DNA of 64,000 bases from Clostridia bacterium (GCA_018432615.1 JAHDSQ010000007.1:1-64000), one strand, 5' to 3'. Positions 25,545-38,337 are shown, counted from the stretch's first letter. The notes: generated by a model not told the origin, from the letters alone. Numbers and translations: made by a program.

Positions 25545-26426
25545 ATGACATTTCTCTCCTTTCTAATAAGTGGGCTCAGTCTTGGCAGCGTTTATGCTAT
25601 TATTGCTTTGGGCTATACGATGGTCTATGGCATTGCAAAAATGCTTAACTTTGCTCATGGCGATGTTATTATGGTCGGCGCCTATGTCTGCTTCTTTGCC
25701 ACCACCCGGTGGGACCTTCCCCCGACTGTCGGTGTACTTTTGGCTATGGTGGTGTGTACGGCCCTTGGGGTGTTGATAGAACGGCTGGCGTACAAGCCGT
25801 TGAGGTCCGCTCCTTCATTGGCTGTAATCATCACGGCTATAGGTGTCAGCTATTTTCTTCAGAATGCCGCTCAGCTGCTCTGGACTTCCAACCCCAAGGT
25901 GTTCACCTCCGTAGTAGGTAATTCCTCAATAAAGCTCTTTGACGGCGGGTTGACTATCTCCGTCATCGCTATCATTACCATAATTGCTTGTATTATTATT
26001 ATGGCCGCGCTGACTTGGTTTACCGGAAAGACTAAAATGGGTAAAGCTATGCGTGCCTGCTCAGAGGACAAGGGTGCGGCTCAATTGATGGGCATTGACG
26101 TTAACTTCACCATCTCCGTCACCTTTGCTATCGGTTCTGCCCTAGCGGCAATTGCCGGCGTTTTACTCTGCTCTGCCTATCCCACTTTAATGCCTACCAC
26201 GGGTGCCATGCCCGGCATCAAGGCATTCACCGCTGCCGTGTTCGGCGGCATCGGCTCCATACCGGGAGCGATGATCGGCGGCTTGCTTTTAGGCATCATA
26301 GAGATATTCGGCAAGGGCTATATCTCTACACAGCTTTCCGACGCCATCGTGTTCGCCGTTCTCATTATTACATTGCTGGTCAAGCCTGCCGGTCTTCTGG
26401 GCAAGCAGACCACCGAGAAAGTATGA
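25545..26426 (+). CDS. livH: Branched-chain amino-acid ABC permease
   Basis: About eight membrane helices in 293 residues. LivH signatures are clear: GLSLGSVYAIIALGYTMVYG at the start, NFAHGDVIMVGAY, and GGIGSIPGAMIGGLLLG near the end. ATG 25545 has AAAGGTG 8 bases upstream; two earlier in-frame starts lack a ribosome site. It pairs with LivM. Confidence 0.92.
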   Translation: MTFLSFLISGLSLGSVYAIIALGYTMVYGIAKMLNFAHGDVIMVGAYVCFFATTRWDLPPTVGVLLAMVVCTALGVLIERLAYKPLRSAPSLAVIITAIGVSYFLQNAAQLLWTSNPKVFTSVVGNSSIKLFDGGLTISVIAIITIIACIIIMAALTWFTGKTKMGKAMRACSEDKGAAQLMGIDVNFTISVTFAIGSALAAIAGVLLCSAYPTLMPTTGAMPGIKAFTAAVFGGIGSIPGAMIGGLLLGIIEIFGKGYISTQLSDAIVFAVLIITLLVKPAGLLGKQTTEKV

Positions 26427-26436
26427 GGTGGGCGCT

Positions 26437-27513
26437 ATGAAAATAATGAGAAAAGCCTCTCGCAGCAAAGTTATTACTTACGGTCTTGTTGCAATTGCCT
26501 TTATTATTGTCCAATTGCTGATAAGCAGTGGCAATATCAGTTCCTCTCTTCAGGGACAGCTAGTTCCGATCTGTGCCTATGTGGTTATGGCGGTTTCACT
26601 GAATTTGACCGTAGGCGTACTTGGTGAGCTGTCTTTAGGACATGCGGGTTTCATGAGTGTTGGTGCTTTTACCGGTGTTGTGGCTTGTATCAGTCTGGAG
26701 AGTATTATACCTTTCACAATCCTACGTTTGACCGTGTCCATCATTATCGGCGCATTTTCTGCCGGAGTGGCCGGTACCCTCATCGGGATACCTGTCCTAC
26801 GCCTTGAAGGTGACTATTTAGCCATTGTTACTCTGGCTTTTGGAGAAATTATAAAAAATATAACAAACTGCCTTTATGTGGGAGTAGATAAAGCGGGATT
26901 GCACGTCAATTTCCTTACCGACGCCACTTCTCTAAACCTTAGTGAAGGCGGTCGGGTGATTATCGACGGTCCTATGGGAATCTCCGGCATAACCAAGCTT
27001 TCAACCTTTGCTATGGGTTTTGCCCTTATTATGGTTACCTTGTTTATCGTGCTCAATCTAATTGACAGCCGCTCGGGACGGGCAATCATGGCGCTGCGTG
27101 ACAACCGCATTGCAGCTGAGAGTGTGGGCATTCACGTTACTAAATATAAGCTCATGGCCTTTGCTACCTCCGCTGCCCTAGCTGGTGCGGCAGGTGCATT
27201 GTATGCTATGAATTATTCCACCATTATTGCCTCTAAGTTCGGTTTCAATACCTCTATACTTATTCTGGTCTTTGTTGTGCTGGGAGGTTTGGGTAATATC
27301 CGGGGCTCAATCATTGCCGCCACTGTACTTACCATACTACCTGAGATGCTGCGCCAATTTAACAACTACCGAATGGTTATATATGCAATCGTACTCGTCC
27401 TCATTATGCTGGCCACCAACGACGATAATCTCAAAGGCTTTTTAAGCAACTTAAGGAATAGGCTGCTTCCTTCAAATCTTAGGAAAGGAAAGAAGGGAGC
27501 GGAAAATGGATAA
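26437..27513 (+). CDS. livM: Branched-chain amino-acid ABC permease
   Basis: A 358-residue permease with LivM hallmarks: NLTVGVLGELSLGHAGFMSVG, RLEGDYLAIVTLAFGEI, ALRDNRIAAESVGI and GGLGNIRGSI. ATG 26437 follows GAGGTGGG. It starts ten bases after livH and overlaps livG by eight, so the permease and ATPase genes are translationally coupled. Confidence 0.92.
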   Translation: MKIMRKASRSKVITYGLVAIAFIIVQLLISSGNISSSLQGQLVPICAYVVMAVSLNLTVGVLGELSLGHAGFMSVGAFTGVVACISLESIIPFTILRLTVSIIIGAFSAGVAGTLIGIPVLRLEGDYLAIVTLAFGEIIKNITNCLYVGVDKAGLHVNFLTDATSLNLSEGGRVIIDGPMGISGITKLSTFAMGFALIMVTLFIVLNLIDSRSGRAIMALRDNRIAAESVGIHVTKYKLMAFATSAALAGAAGALYAMNYSTIIASKFGFNTSILILVFVVLGGLGNIRGSIIAATVLTILPEMLRQFNNYRMVIYAIVLVLIMLATNDDNLKGFLSNLRNRLLPSNLRKGKKGAENG

Positions 27514-28357
27514 AGCAAAAAGACCTGAGACAAAGATGGTTCCCGTGCCTTCCACCAACCTTGTTCCTGAGCGTGATGTGGATAAGCTGCCGGTGCTGGA
27601 AGCCCGTAACCTGGGGATTGAGTTTGGAGGACTTACGGCTCTTGCCGGTTTCAACATGGCTATTGGTCGTACGGAGATAGCTGGGCTTATTGGTCCCAAC
27701 GGTGCTGGAAAAACTACGGTGTTCAACCTGCTCACTAAGGTTTATCAGCCTACCCACGGCACCATCCTGCTGGATGGACGTGACACAAATAACATGACCA
27801 CTGTACAGATTAACAAAGCCGGTATCGCTCGAACCTTTCAAAACATACGACTTTTCTCAAACCTATCGGTTGAGGACAATGTAAAGCTTGGTTTGCATAA
27901 CAATATCAATTACGGCATGTGGAACGGCATTCTTCGCCTTCCTGCTTACTGGAAAGGCGAAAGGCGGGCGCATGAGCAGGCCATGGAGCTTTTATCCATC
28001 TTCGATATGCAGGACTTGGCGGGAAACCGGGCGGGGTCTTTACCCTACGGTGCTCAACGCCGGCTAGAGATAGTCCGTGCCTTAGCCACAAAGCCCTTGC
28101 TACTGCTTTTGGATGAGCCTGCTGCCGGAATGAACCCTTCCGAGACAGCCGAATTAATGGAGAATATCGTAAAAATCCGCGATACCTTACAGATTGCAAT
28201 TATACTCATAGAGCATGACATGAATCTGGTTATGGGGATCTGTGAGGGGATCTGTGTGCTTAATTTTGGCAAAATAATCGCCAAAGGCACCCCCCGCGAG
28301 ATTCGGAACAACCCTCAGGTTATCGAAGCTTATTTGGGCAAGAAGAAGGAGGGCTGA
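27506..28357 (+). CDS. livG: Branched-chain amino-acid ABC ATPase LivG
   Basis: A 283-residue ATPase with Walker A GPNGAGKTT, Walker B LLLLDEPAAGMNPSE and a switch histidine in IEHDM. The usual signature is replaced by LPYGAQRRLEIVRAL, the normal LivG variant. The first 30 residues (KRPETKMVPVPSTN) form an unusual charged lead before the ATPase fold. AAGGAAAGAAGGGAG precedes the ATG inside livM. Confidence 0.92.
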   Translation: MDKAKRPETKMVPVPSTNLVPERDVDKLPVLEARNLGIEFGGLTALAGFNMAIGRTEIAGLIGPNGAGKTTVFNLLTKVYQPTHGTILLDGRDTNNMTTVQINKAGIARTFQNIRLFSNLSVEDNVKLGLHNNINYGMWNGILRLPAYWKGERRAHEQAMELLSIFDMQDLAGNRAGSLPYGAQRRLEIVRALATKPLLLLLDEPAAGMNPSETAELMENIVKIRDTLQIAIILIEHDMNLVMGICEGICVLNFGKIIAKGTPREIRNNPQVIEAYLGKKKEG

Positions 28358-28362
28358 CCGCT

Positions 28363-29064
28363 ATGTTGAAAGTTAATGATATCAACGTCTTTTACGGTGC
28401 CATACATGCCATTAAAGGTATCTCATTTCAGGTCAATCAAGGCGAAATAGTGACACTGATAGGGGCTAACGGCGCCGGAAAAAGTACCGTTTTGAAAACT
28501 ATTTCCGGCTTGCTGCGCACCAAGACCGGGGAGATAAATTTCTTAGGAGAGAACATCACTTCCACGGCTCCCCACAAGATAGTGGAACGCGGTTTGGCTC
28601 ATGTCCCGGAGGGGCGGCGCATTTTTCTGCAGATGACCGTCCAGGAAAATCTGGAAATGGGCGCGTACACTTGTCCCTCCAGCGGCATTGAGGCTCAATT
28701 AGAAAAGGTCTATGCTCAGTTTCCACGGCTTATGGAACGCCGTAGGCAGGTTGCGGGCACACTCTCCGGTGGAGAGCAGCAGATGCTGGCTATAGGCCGG
28801 TCACTCATGAGTCACCCTAAACTTCTAATGCTGGATGAGCCGTCCATGGGACTTGCACCTATCCTGGTGGAACAAATTTTCTCCATTATCCGGGAGATGA
28901 ACAAGGCCGGAACCACCATACTTCTCGTAGAACAGAATGCCCAAATGGCCCTCTCCATTGCCGACAGAGCCTATGTGCTGGAGACGGGGGCTATCTCAAT
29001 TTCCGGTACCGGGAAGGAGCTGTCCGAGAGTGATGAGATCCGCAAGGCCTATCTCGGTGGCTGA
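28363..29064 (+). CDS. livF: Branched-chain amino-acid ABC ATPase LivF
   Basis: A 233-residue ATPase, typical LivF length, with Walker A GANGAGKST, signature LSGGEQQMLAIGR, Walker B LLMLDEPSMGLAP and switch segment VEQNAQ, where LivF proteins commonly carry Gln for His. It starts five bases after livG and ends the operon. Confidence 0.93.
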   Translation: MLKVNDINVFYGAIHAIKGISFQVNQGEIVTLIGANGAGKSTVLKTISGLLRTKTGEINFLGENITSTAPHKIVERGLAHVPEGRRIFLQMTVQENLEMGAYTCPSSGIEAQLEKVYAQFPRLMERRRQVAGTLSGGEQQMLAIGRSLMSHPKLLMLDEPSMGLAPILVEQIFSIIREMNKAGTTILLVEQNAQMALSIADRAYVLETGAISISGTGKELSESDEIRKAYLGG

Positions 29065-29106
29065 AAAAATCCTGTTTTTGCAAGCATGATATAGTATCTT
29101 TGTAAC

Positions 29107-29149
29107 ACAAACAATAAGGCCTACTTTTTTGGCAGACCTTGTTGTTTGT
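29107..29149 (+). terminator. Hairpin after livF
   Basis: ACAAACAATAAGG (29107-29119) pairs with CCTTGTTGTTTGT (29137-29149) apart from one A-C mismatch. The loop holds a T-run but the 3' side does not, so it is a weak-tailed terminator candidate closing the liv operon. Confidence 0.6.
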
Positions 29150-29688
29150 ATGTCCGGCAGGGTGACAGAGACGTAACCGGAAGAACCTTCCCCTTGGTTT
29201 CCACCTGGTTTCCCTTAGTGTCGATGTAATAACTTGCTCAGGATGTGCAAAATCATGCACATTATTACAGTCACCAAAAAATCATGTCTTGGCTGGCTTG
29301 GGGTTTTTTGTGTTTTAACTGCTTGGTATGTTTCTTGCATTGTTCTTATATCCATGGCCTGTGCCCTTGAAGACAAGGAGGGCTTAGTTGAATAAAAACT
29401 TGCGTTGAAAAGACACCTAATGCTATAATAATCTCGTTGTACAAAGGGGGGTGAGAGTTTTTTAGGGCTTTTCAAAGCTTAGCTACGGCAAACATTTATT
29501 CATTGTCATTATTCTTTATCATTAAAACGTAGGTTTTTAATAAAAATTTCCTTGGTTTTCGTGTATATGCCGGAGGTAAGTGGCGATGGGACCGGAAAAA
29601 ACTCCAACTGAAGTAAGATTACTTTCCCTATTATAATATATAGGAAACCCCTCAAGTGATAATTCCATGAGTGGAGGCAGGTGAAGAA
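29150..29688 (+). other. Long non-coding leader before the V-ATPase operon
   Basis: About 540 bases without a credible gene. A promoter-like pair, TTGCGT (29400-29405) and TATAAT (29424-29429) 18 bases apart, would give a leader of some 250 bases. Within it are a CCGG...CCGG segment around 29570-29595, a GGAG/CTCC pairing option, an AAGTAA/TTACTT hairpin and a TTTCC/GGAAA hairpin near 29620-29646. Such structure suggests a regulatory RNA, possibly ion-responsive. Confidence 0.45.
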
Positions 29689-30002
29689 ATGTCCTTAGAA
29701 GTTATCAAAAAGATCGCAGACGTTGAGGCCGAGGCTGAAAAGCAGCGCGCAGATGCCTTGAATGAGGCAAAAAGGATCGTGACAAATGCAGAGGCCGCAG
29801 GCCGTGAGGTATTGCAAAAAATGCGGATCGAAGCTGAGGCTGAAGTTAGTAAACGTCATGAAGAGGCGCAAGTTCAGGGCAAAGCAGTTGCTGCAGAGAT
29901 TTCCGAAAAAGTGCGAGCAGATTGTGCCGCACTGGAAAAAACGGCATCAACCAAGATGGATGCTGCGGTCTCAATCATTGTTGAAAGGGTAGTGAATGGC
30001 TG

Positions 30003-30003
<1 letters not shown>
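29689..30003 (+). CDS. ntpF: V-type ATPase peripheral stalk subunit G/H
   Basis: A 104-residue, highly charged, alanine-rich helical protein (ADVEAEAEKQRADALNEAKR), a near-continuous coiled coil as expected for the stalk subunit that pairs with subunit E. ATG 29689 has GGAGGCAGGTG upstream; GTG 29671 lies within that site. Its stop overlaps the next start in TGATG. Confidence 0.88.
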
Positions 30004-32446
<2,443 letters not shown>

Positions 32447-32478
32447 CTGGATTAATCAAATCAAGGGGGAAACTGATT

Positions 32479-33078
32479 ATGAACGGGATAGAAAAAATTA
32501 CTGCCAAGATCGCCGACGATGCCCAACAGGAAATTCGTAATATCCTCGATAAAGCCAAATCTGAAGCAGCGGAAGTCAAAGCCAAGTACGCTGCCCAAGC
32601 TGAGGCTGAAAAGGCAAAAATATTGGTCACTGGCGAAGAACAAGCTAAAGAAATCGTGCGCCGGGCCAAATCGGTGGCTGAATTAGAGGCCAGACAGCAG
32701 ATTCTGGCCACGAAGCAAAAGATGATCAGCCAAGCCTTTGATAAGGCACTGGAACGCATGTTGGCATTACCCAAGGACGATTATGTGGCCTTGCTCAGCC
32801 GTTTGACGGCCCAAGCCGCCAGTACCGGTAGAGAGGAAGTTGTGCTTTCCCTGCAGGATAGAAAAGACCACGGCCAAAAAATCGTGGATGGCGCTAACAA
32901 GATACTTAAAGACCAATCCCGGCAAGCTGAGCTTAAGCTTTCCGAAGAGACACGGCCGTTGATCGGCGGTGTGCAATTGAAGGCCGGGGATGTGGAAGTA
33001 AACAGTACTCTTGATTCCATTGTTCATTTCTCTAAGGATAGCCTGGCTTTGGATGTTGCGGCTGCATTGTTTGGCTAA
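32479..33078 (+). CDS. ntpE: V-type ATPase peripheral stalk subunit E
   Basis: A 199-residue protein: an N-terminal coiled coil (DDAQQEIRNILDKAKSEAAE) and a compact C-terminal domain ending ETRPLIGGVQLKAGDVEVNSTLDSI, the usual E-subunit signature. ATG 32479 has AAGGGGG upstream; upstream in-frame starts overlap ntpK and lack a site. Confidence 0.92.
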   Translation: MNGIEKITAKIADDAQQEIRNILDKAKSEAAEVKAKYAAQAEAEKAKILVTGEEQAKEIVRRAKSVAELEARQQILATKQKMISQAFDKALERMLALPKDDYVALLSRLTAQAASTGREEVVLSLQDRKDHGQKIVDGANKILKDQSRQAELKLSEETRPLIGGVQLKAGDVEVNSTLDSIVHFSKDSLALDVAAALFG

Positions 33079-33099
33079 ACAGGAAAGGATGTGCGTAAC

Positions 33100-34104
33100 T
33101 TGGCGAAAAACAGCATTAAAGATACCGATTATCTTTATGCCAGTGCACGCATTAAAGCCCTGGAAAAAAACCTTCTCTCCCGGGAACGGTTGGAGCGTAT
33201 GGCAGATGCCCGCTCTATGGAGGAGGCTATTAAGGTTCTTGCCGAGCTAGGCTGGCCGGAGATTTCGGTGCCAAACATGGCAACGATTGAAAAGGTTTTA
33301 GCCCAGCGTCGGCATGAGGCTTTCGCTTTGGTTCGCTCGCTGGCTCCCGATAAAAGACTTCCGGATGTATTCCTTGTGAAGTATGATTACCACAACATCA
33401 AAACCATTCTTAAGAGTGAGGCCACCGGGGAAGACCCCGAGACATTGTTAATCGATGCCGGCAGGATTCCCGCTAAACAGCTGCTATTAATGCTGCGTGA
33501 AGGTGTCCAAAGCGGAATGACTGAGATAATGACCCGGGCCATTGAAGAAGCTCGGGATACGTTGGCCAGAACCCAAGATCCCCAGGTGCTGGATTTCATG
33601 CTGGATCAAGCCATGTTTGCCGATATGCTGGCTATGGCAAAGGATTTTGATTCCCCTTATCTGCTCGCTTACGTAGAACTGATGATTGACAGCGTTAATC
33701 TGCGCGCGGTGGTACGACTGAATAAAATGGGGAAAGGCTTTGATGCCCTGCGGTATGTTTTGGTTCCCGGTGGAAATATTTCCACCTCTCGCATGCTTCA
33801 GGAAATCACTCCGGATATGGTGGAAAATATCTTTGGTAATTCTCCCCTGTCTGCCGCGGCGGCAGCAGGTGCAGCGGCCTTGAAAGGAGAGGGCAGTTTG
33901 GCGGCCATGGATCATTTGGCGGAAGATGCCCTGATGAAGCATCTGAAGGGGGCTAAATATATTGCCTTTGGTGCCGAGCCTTTGATTGGCTATCTTGCTG
34001 CTCAGGAGATGGAAATTACGGCAGTGCGAACAATCATTGCCGGTCGTCTGGCAGATATGAGTTCCGAAATGATTATAGAAAGGCTGAGGGAAGCTTATGT
34101 TTAA
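33100..34104 (+). CDS. ntpC: V-type ATPase subunit C (d-subunit)
   Basis: About 334 residues, mostly helical, of the subunit that sockets the rotor onto the c-ring (SARIKALEKNLLSRERLERM near the N-terminus, LPDVFLVKYDYHNIKTILKS). The start is TTG 33100 behind AGGAAAGGA; GTG 33091 is too close to that site. It overlaps the next gene by eight bases. Confidence 0.9.
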   Translation: MAKNSIKDTDYLYASARIKALEKNLLSRERLERMADARSMEEAIKVLAELGWPEISVPNMATIEKVLAQRRHEAFALVRSLAPDKRLPDVFLVKYDYHNIKTILKSEATGEDPETLLIDAGRIPAKQLLLMLREGVQSGMTEIMTRAIEEARDTLARTQDPQVLDFMLDQAMFADMLAMAKDFDSPYLLAYVELMIDSVNLRAVVRLNKMGKGFDALRYVLVPGGNISTSRMLQEITPDMVENIFGNSPLSAAAAAGAAALKGEGSLAAMDHLAEDALMKHLKGAKYIAFGAEPLIGYLAAQEMEITAVRTIIAGRLADMSSEMIIERLREAYV

Positions 34105-34414
34105 AATTGCAGTTATCGGCGATCGCGAAAGCGTCCTCGGCTTTAAAGCACTTGGCCTGGAAACGATTTTTGCCGATGAAGTGCCTGCGGCGCAGGAAGC
34201 CCTGCACCGTTTGGCTAATGAAAAATGTGCCGTTATCTATCTTACCGAGCAGTTAGCGGCTGAGATGAAGGATGATTTGGATAGGTATACCGATGCGTTG
34301 CGTCCGGCTGTGATCCTGATTCCCGGAAAAAGCGGTACACTCGGTATTGGAATGGAGAACGTTTACAAATCCGTGGAACGTGCCGTTGGTTCCAACATCC
34401 TAAAGAATAACTAA
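34097..34414 (+). CDS. ntpG: V-type ATPase subunit F
   Basis: A 105-residue rotor subunit with the CheY-like fold seen as IAVIGDRESVLGFKALGLE, CAVIYLTEQLA and VILIPGKSGTLGIGMENV. It forms the central axle with subunit D. Named after E. hirae ntpG, whose product is the F-type subunit. Confidence 0.9.
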   Translation: MFKIAVIGDRESVLGFKALGLETIFADEVPAAQEALHRLANEKCAVIYLTEQLAAEMKDDLDRYTDALRPAVILIPGKSGTLGIGMENVYKSVERAVGSNILKNN

Positions 34415-34450
34415 AACCTCAAAATCTTATGGAAAGCAGGTTGATGCTAT

Positions 34451-36226
34451 ATGGATACAGGCAGAATCATCAAAGTCGCCGGTCCGTTAATCACTGCTTC
34501 CGGCATGCAGCATGCTGACATGTATGACGTGGTGCGCGTTGGGAAGCAAAAGCTGATTGGCGAAATCCTGGAAATGCGTGGTGATCAGGCCTCCATCCAG
34601 GTCTATGAGGAAACCGCCGGCATTGGACCCGGAGATGTGGTAGAAACAACCGGAGGGCCCCTTTCTGTAGAATTGGGACCTGGGATGATCGAAACCATCT
34701 ATGATGGGATTCAGCGTCCTCTCGAGGCTATTCGTGCCATGGTAGGTCCGTTGATTACCCGGGGTGTCCAAATCCCGGCGCTGGATCGGGAAAAGCTTTG
34801 GAAATTTGAACCCCTGGTGGAAAAAGGGGCGAAGGTCGAAACCGGAGATATTATAGGACATGTCAAAGAGAACATAGTTGTAGATCATAAAATTATGGTT
34901 CCTAACGGTGTCAGCGGTGTGGTGGAAGACATTAAAGCCGGAGAGTTCAATGTCGAGGCCATCATTGCTACCATCAAAAAAGACAACGGGGAAAAGGCTG
35001 ACCTGTCCATGATGCAAAGATGGCCGGTCCGTGTAGGCCGCCCCTACAAAACAAAAACACCGCCTAACGTTCCCATGATGACAGGACAAAGGGTCATTGA
35101 CACCCTCTTCCCCATCGCTAAAGGCGGTACCGCAGCTGTTCCCGGACCTTTCGGTTCCGGCAAAACTGTGGTACAGCACCAGTTGGCAAAATGGGCCGAT
35201 GTGGATATCGTGGTTTACGTTGGCTGCGGCGAACGCGGTAACGAAATGACCGACGTACTGCGGGAGTTTCCGGAATTGATAGATCCCCGGACCGGGGAGA
35301 CCCTAATGAAGAGGACCGTAATGGTGGCTAATACTTCCGATATGCCGGTTGCCGCTCGTGAGGCTTCCGTTTACACCGGAATCACCATTGCCGAATACTT
35401 CCGTGACATGGGCTACTCCGTGGCTGTTATCGCAGACTCAACTTCCCGTTGGGCAGAAGCCTTGCGTGAGATGTCCGGACGTCTGGAAGAAATGCCCGGT
35501 GAAGAAGGCTACCCCGCTTACTTGACCTCTCGTCTGGCACAATTCTACGAGCGTGCCGGTTCTGTAGTCTGCATGGGCAGCGATAATCGTGAAGCTTCCT
35601 TGACCGCTATCGGTGCTGTTTCCCCTCCGGGAGGAGACATCTCGGAGCCGGTATCACAGGCCACGCTGCGTATCGTAAAGGTCTTCTGGGGACTTGATGC
35701 TTCGTTGGCTTATGCCCGTCACTTCCCGGCCATTAACTGGCTCAACAGTTATTCCTTGTACGATGCTCGTTTAGCCGAATGGTTTAACAATAATATTGAT
35801 AAAAACTTCATGAAACAACGAGGAGCTACCTTGGCAGTTCTGCAGAAGGAAAGCGAACTGAATGAAATCGTACGCTTGGTAGGTATTGACTCCTTGTCTC
35901 CCCAAGACCGTTTGACAATGGAAGTGGCCCGGATGATCCGGGAGGACTTCCTACAGCAAAACGCTTTTGTGGATACCGATGCATATACCACTTTCGGCAA
36001 GCAGTACCGCTTGCTGGAAATGATATTCAAGTACAATGAGATGAGCGAAAAAGCGCTCGAGGCCGGTGCATCCATGGAGGAGCTTTTTAAAATCCCAGCT
36101 CGTGATAGGATTGGTCGGGCTAAAGATGTTGACCAGGCCGAGTACGAAAAAGTCTACGAGGAGATTATTAAGGAAATAGAGGCGCAGATTGGCTCATTGA
36201 TTGAAGCAGCAGGAGGTGAGGCTTAA
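34451..36226 (+). CDS. ntpA: V-type ATPase catalytic subunit A
   Basis: A 591-residue catalytic subunit. The P-loop GPFGSGKTV lies near residues 232-240, then the catalytic region [12 protein letters not shown] and the conserved [20 protein letters not shown]. The non-homologous insert of A subunits (about 110-200) is present, distinguishing it from F-type beta. Its stop overlaps the ntpB ATG by one base (TAATG). Confidence 0.96.
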   Translation: MDTGRIIKVAGPLITASGMQHADMYDVVRVGKQKLIGEILEMRGDQASIQVYEETAGIGPGDVVETTGGPLSVELGPGMIETIYDGIQRPLEAIRAMVGPLITRGVQIPALDREKLWKFEPLVEKGAKVETGDIIGHVKENIVVDHKIMVPNGVSGVVEDIKAGEFNVEAIIATIKKDNGEKADLSMMQRWPVRVGRPYKTKTPPNVPMMTGQRVIDTLFPIAKGGTAAVPGPFGSGKTVVQHQLAKWADVDIVVYVGCGERGNEMTDVLREFPELIDPRTGETLMKRTVMVANTSDMPVAAREASVYTGITIAEYFRDMGYSVAVIADSTSRWAEALREMSGRLEEMPGEEGYPAYLTSRLAQFYERAGSVVCMGSDNREASLTAIGAVSPPGGDISEPVSQATLRIVKVFWGLDASLAYARHFPAINWLNSYSLYDARLAEWFNNNIDKNFMKQRGATLAVLQKESELNEIVRLVGIDSLSPQDRLTMEVARMIREDFLQQNAFVDTDAYTTFGKQYRLLEMIFKYNEMSEKALEAGASMEELFKIPARDRIGRAKDVDQAEYEKVYEEIIKEIEAQIGSLIEAAGGEA

Positions 36227-37608
36227 TGATTAAGGAATACCGCACCATACAAGAGGTGGCAGGCCCGCTAATGCTGGTTCGTGAAGTGGATAATGTCACC
36301 TACGATGAATTGGGAGAAATAGAATTGCCCGGTGGCGAACGACGCCGTTGTAAGGTTTTGGAAGTTAACGGAAACAACGCTTTGGTTCAGCTCTTTGAAA
36401 GCTCTGCCGGGATAAATCTGCAAGGTTCCAAGGTTCGTTTCCTGGGTCATGGTATCGAATTTGGCGTATCCATCGATATGTTGGGACGGGTCTTTGACGG
36501 CCTAGGCAATCCCATTGACGGCGGTCCGGAAATCCTGGCCGAAAAACGCATGAACATCAACGGAACACCGATGAATCCGGCGGCCCGTGACTATCCTTCC
36601 GAGTTTGTCCAAACCGGGGTCTCGGCCATTGATGGTCTTAATACATTGGTAAGAGGGCAAAAGTTGCCCATCTTCTCTGGTTCCGGTCTGCCCCACGCAG
36701 ACTTGGCGGCTCAAATCGCCCGTCAAGCCAAGGTTTTGGGCACCGAATCTAAATTTGCGGTTGTCTTTGCAGCCGTAGGGATTACCTTTGAAGAAGCCGA
36801 CTTCTTTATCACGGACTTCAAACGCACCGGTGCCATTGACCGTACGGTTTTGTTCATGAACCTGGCTAACGACCCGGCCATTGAGCGTATCGCAACGCCT
36901 CGTATGGCACTGACTGCGGCTGAATACCTGGCCTTTGAAAAAGGCATGCAGGTTTTGGTTATTATCACCGATATCACCAACTATGCGGAGGCCTTGCGTG
37001 AAGTATCGGCTGCCCGTAAAGAGGTTCCCGGGCGTCGTGGTTATCCCGGATACCTCTATACAGACTTGGCTACCATGTATGAACGTGCCGGTCGCCGCTT
37101 GGAAAACGATGGTTCCATTACAATGATTCCCATCCTCTCTATGCCTGAGGATGACAAGACCCATCCGATTCCCGACTTGACGGGATATATTACAGAAGGA
37201 CAGATTATCCTCTCCCGGGAGCTTTACCGTAAAGGTATCAAGCCGCCTATCGATGTTCTGCCCTCACTGTCTCGTTTGAAGGATAAAGGAACCGGGGAAG
37301 GTAAGACCCGTGAGGACCATTCCGGTACCATGAACCAGCTCTTTGCTGCCTATGCTCGTGGTAAAGATGCTAAAGAGCTGATGACCATCTTGGGAGAAGC
37401 TGCTCTGACGGATATCGATAAGCTTTATGCCAAATTTGCGGATGAATTTGAGTTGAAATATGTCTCCCAAGGCTATGATACCAACCGGACTATCGCAGAA
37501 ACCTTGGATTTGGGTTGGGAATTGCTTTCGATCCTGCCGAAAAACGAACTTAAGCGTATTAAACCGGAGATGATCGAGAAGTACTGGCCTCTCAAGGAAT
37601 CAAAGTAA
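36226..37608 (+). CDS. ntpB: V-type ATPase regulatory subunit B
   Basis: A 460-residue non-catalytic nucleotide-binding subunit. The P-loop position reads [13 protein letters not shown] and so lacks the Lys of a working Walker A, as expected for B subunits. Other signatures: [13 protein letters not shown]-like [37 protein letters not shown] and [21 protein letters not shown]. It alternates with A in the hexamer. Confidence 0.96.
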   Translation: MIKEYRTIQEVAGPLMLVREVDNVTYDELGEIELPGGERRRCKVLEVNGNNALVQLFESSAGINLQGSKVRFLGHGIEFGVSIDMLGRVFDGLGNPIDGGPEILAEKRMNINGTPMNPAARDYPSEFVQTGVSAIDGLNTLVRGQKLPIFSGSGLPHADLAAQIARQAKVLGTESKFAVVFAAVGITFEEADFFITDFKRTGAIDRTVLFMNLANDPAIERIATPRMALTAAEYLAFEKGMQVLVIITDITNYAEALREVSAARKEVPGRRGYPGYLYTDLATMYERAGRRLENDGSITMIPILSMPEDDKTHPIPDLTGYITEGQIILSRELYRKGIKPPIDVLPSLSRLKDKGTGEGKTREDHSGTMNQLFAAYARGKDAKELMTILGEAALTDIDKLYAKFADEFELKYVSQGYDTNRTIAETLDLGWELLSILPKNELKRIKPEMIEKYWPLKESK

Positions 37609-37647
37609 AAGTATGAGCGAGATTAACCAAAGTCAGGAGGGGTTCTA

Positions 37648-38337
37648 TTGGCCCGTCTAAATGTAAACCCCACACGGATGGAGTTAACGCGTCTGAAAAA
37701 GAGTCTGGTTACCGCCCGCCGGGGTCATAAACTGCTCAAGGATAAGCGCGATGAACTGATGAAACAGTTTTTGGAGATCGTCAAAGAAAACCGTGACCTG
37801 CGCCGCAATGTTGAAGAGGCTTTAAGCCGGGCTCATAAGAGTTTTACAATTGCTTCGGCGGTCATGTCTCCGGAAATGCTGGAAGAAGCTTTGATGTATC
37901 CCAAGCAGAGCGTATCTTTGGCTCTAAGCAAGAGAAACATCATGTCGGTCAACGTACCGGTCTATGATTTCAAGACGAAAAACGACGATCCTGCGGAGAT
38001 ATTTCCCTACGGTTTTGCTACCACTTCCGGAGAACTTGACGAAGCGGTTCAGGCCTTGTCCGATATTTTGCAAGATATGCTGAAACTGGCCCAGTTGGAA
38101 AAGGCAGCTCAGATGATGGCTCAGGAAATAGAAAAAACCCGTCGCCGGGTCAATGCTCTGGAATACGTCATGATTCCTCAGTATGAGGAAACCATCAAAT
38201 ACATCCGGATGAAGCTGGATGAGAATGAACGCGGCAACTTAAGCCGACTCATGAAGGTTAAGGACATGATGCTGGAAGAGCAGCGCCAGGCTAACCTCAG
38301 ACACGATGAAGCAGCAGCTGCAAGTTATAAAGGCTGA
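37648..38337 (+). CDS. ntpD: V-type ATPase subunit D (central rotor shaft)
   Basis: A 229-residue long coiled-coil protein beginning LNVNPTRMELTRLKKSLVTA, the family's conserved N-terminus, with a second helix ending RTRRVNALE-like RRRVNALEYVMIPQYEETI. TTG 37648 follows GGAGGGG. It is the last gene of the ntpFIKECGABD set; no ntpJ-like K+ transporter follows. Confidence 0.93.
   Translation: MARLNVNPTRMELTRLKKSLVTARRGHKLLKDKRDELMKQFLEIVKENRDLRRNVEEALSRAHKSFTIASAVMSPEMLEEALMYPKQSVSLALSKRNIMSVNVPVYDFKTKNDDPAEIFPYGFATTSGELDEAVQALSDILQDMLKLAQLEKAAQMMAQEIEKTRRRVNALEYVMIPQYEETIKYIRMKLDENERGNLSRLMKVKDMMLEEQRQANLRHDEAAAASYKG

Noticed and set aside
29455-29469. Tiny GTG frame (four codons) behind AAGGGGGG in the V-ATPase leader
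   Set aside because: The purine run overlaps the start codon and nothing links it to known leader-peptide control.
29215-29475. 86-codon minus-strand frame in the gap before the V-ATPase operon
   Set aside because: Composition and residue order do not look like a protein, and the region has leader-like features on the plus strand.
34487-35179. 230-codon minus-strand frame
   Set aside because: Shadow of ntpA; rich in His, Phe and Cys as expected for antisense translation.
36502-37164. 220-codon minus-strand frame
   Set aside because: Shadow of ntpB with no ribosome site or motifs.
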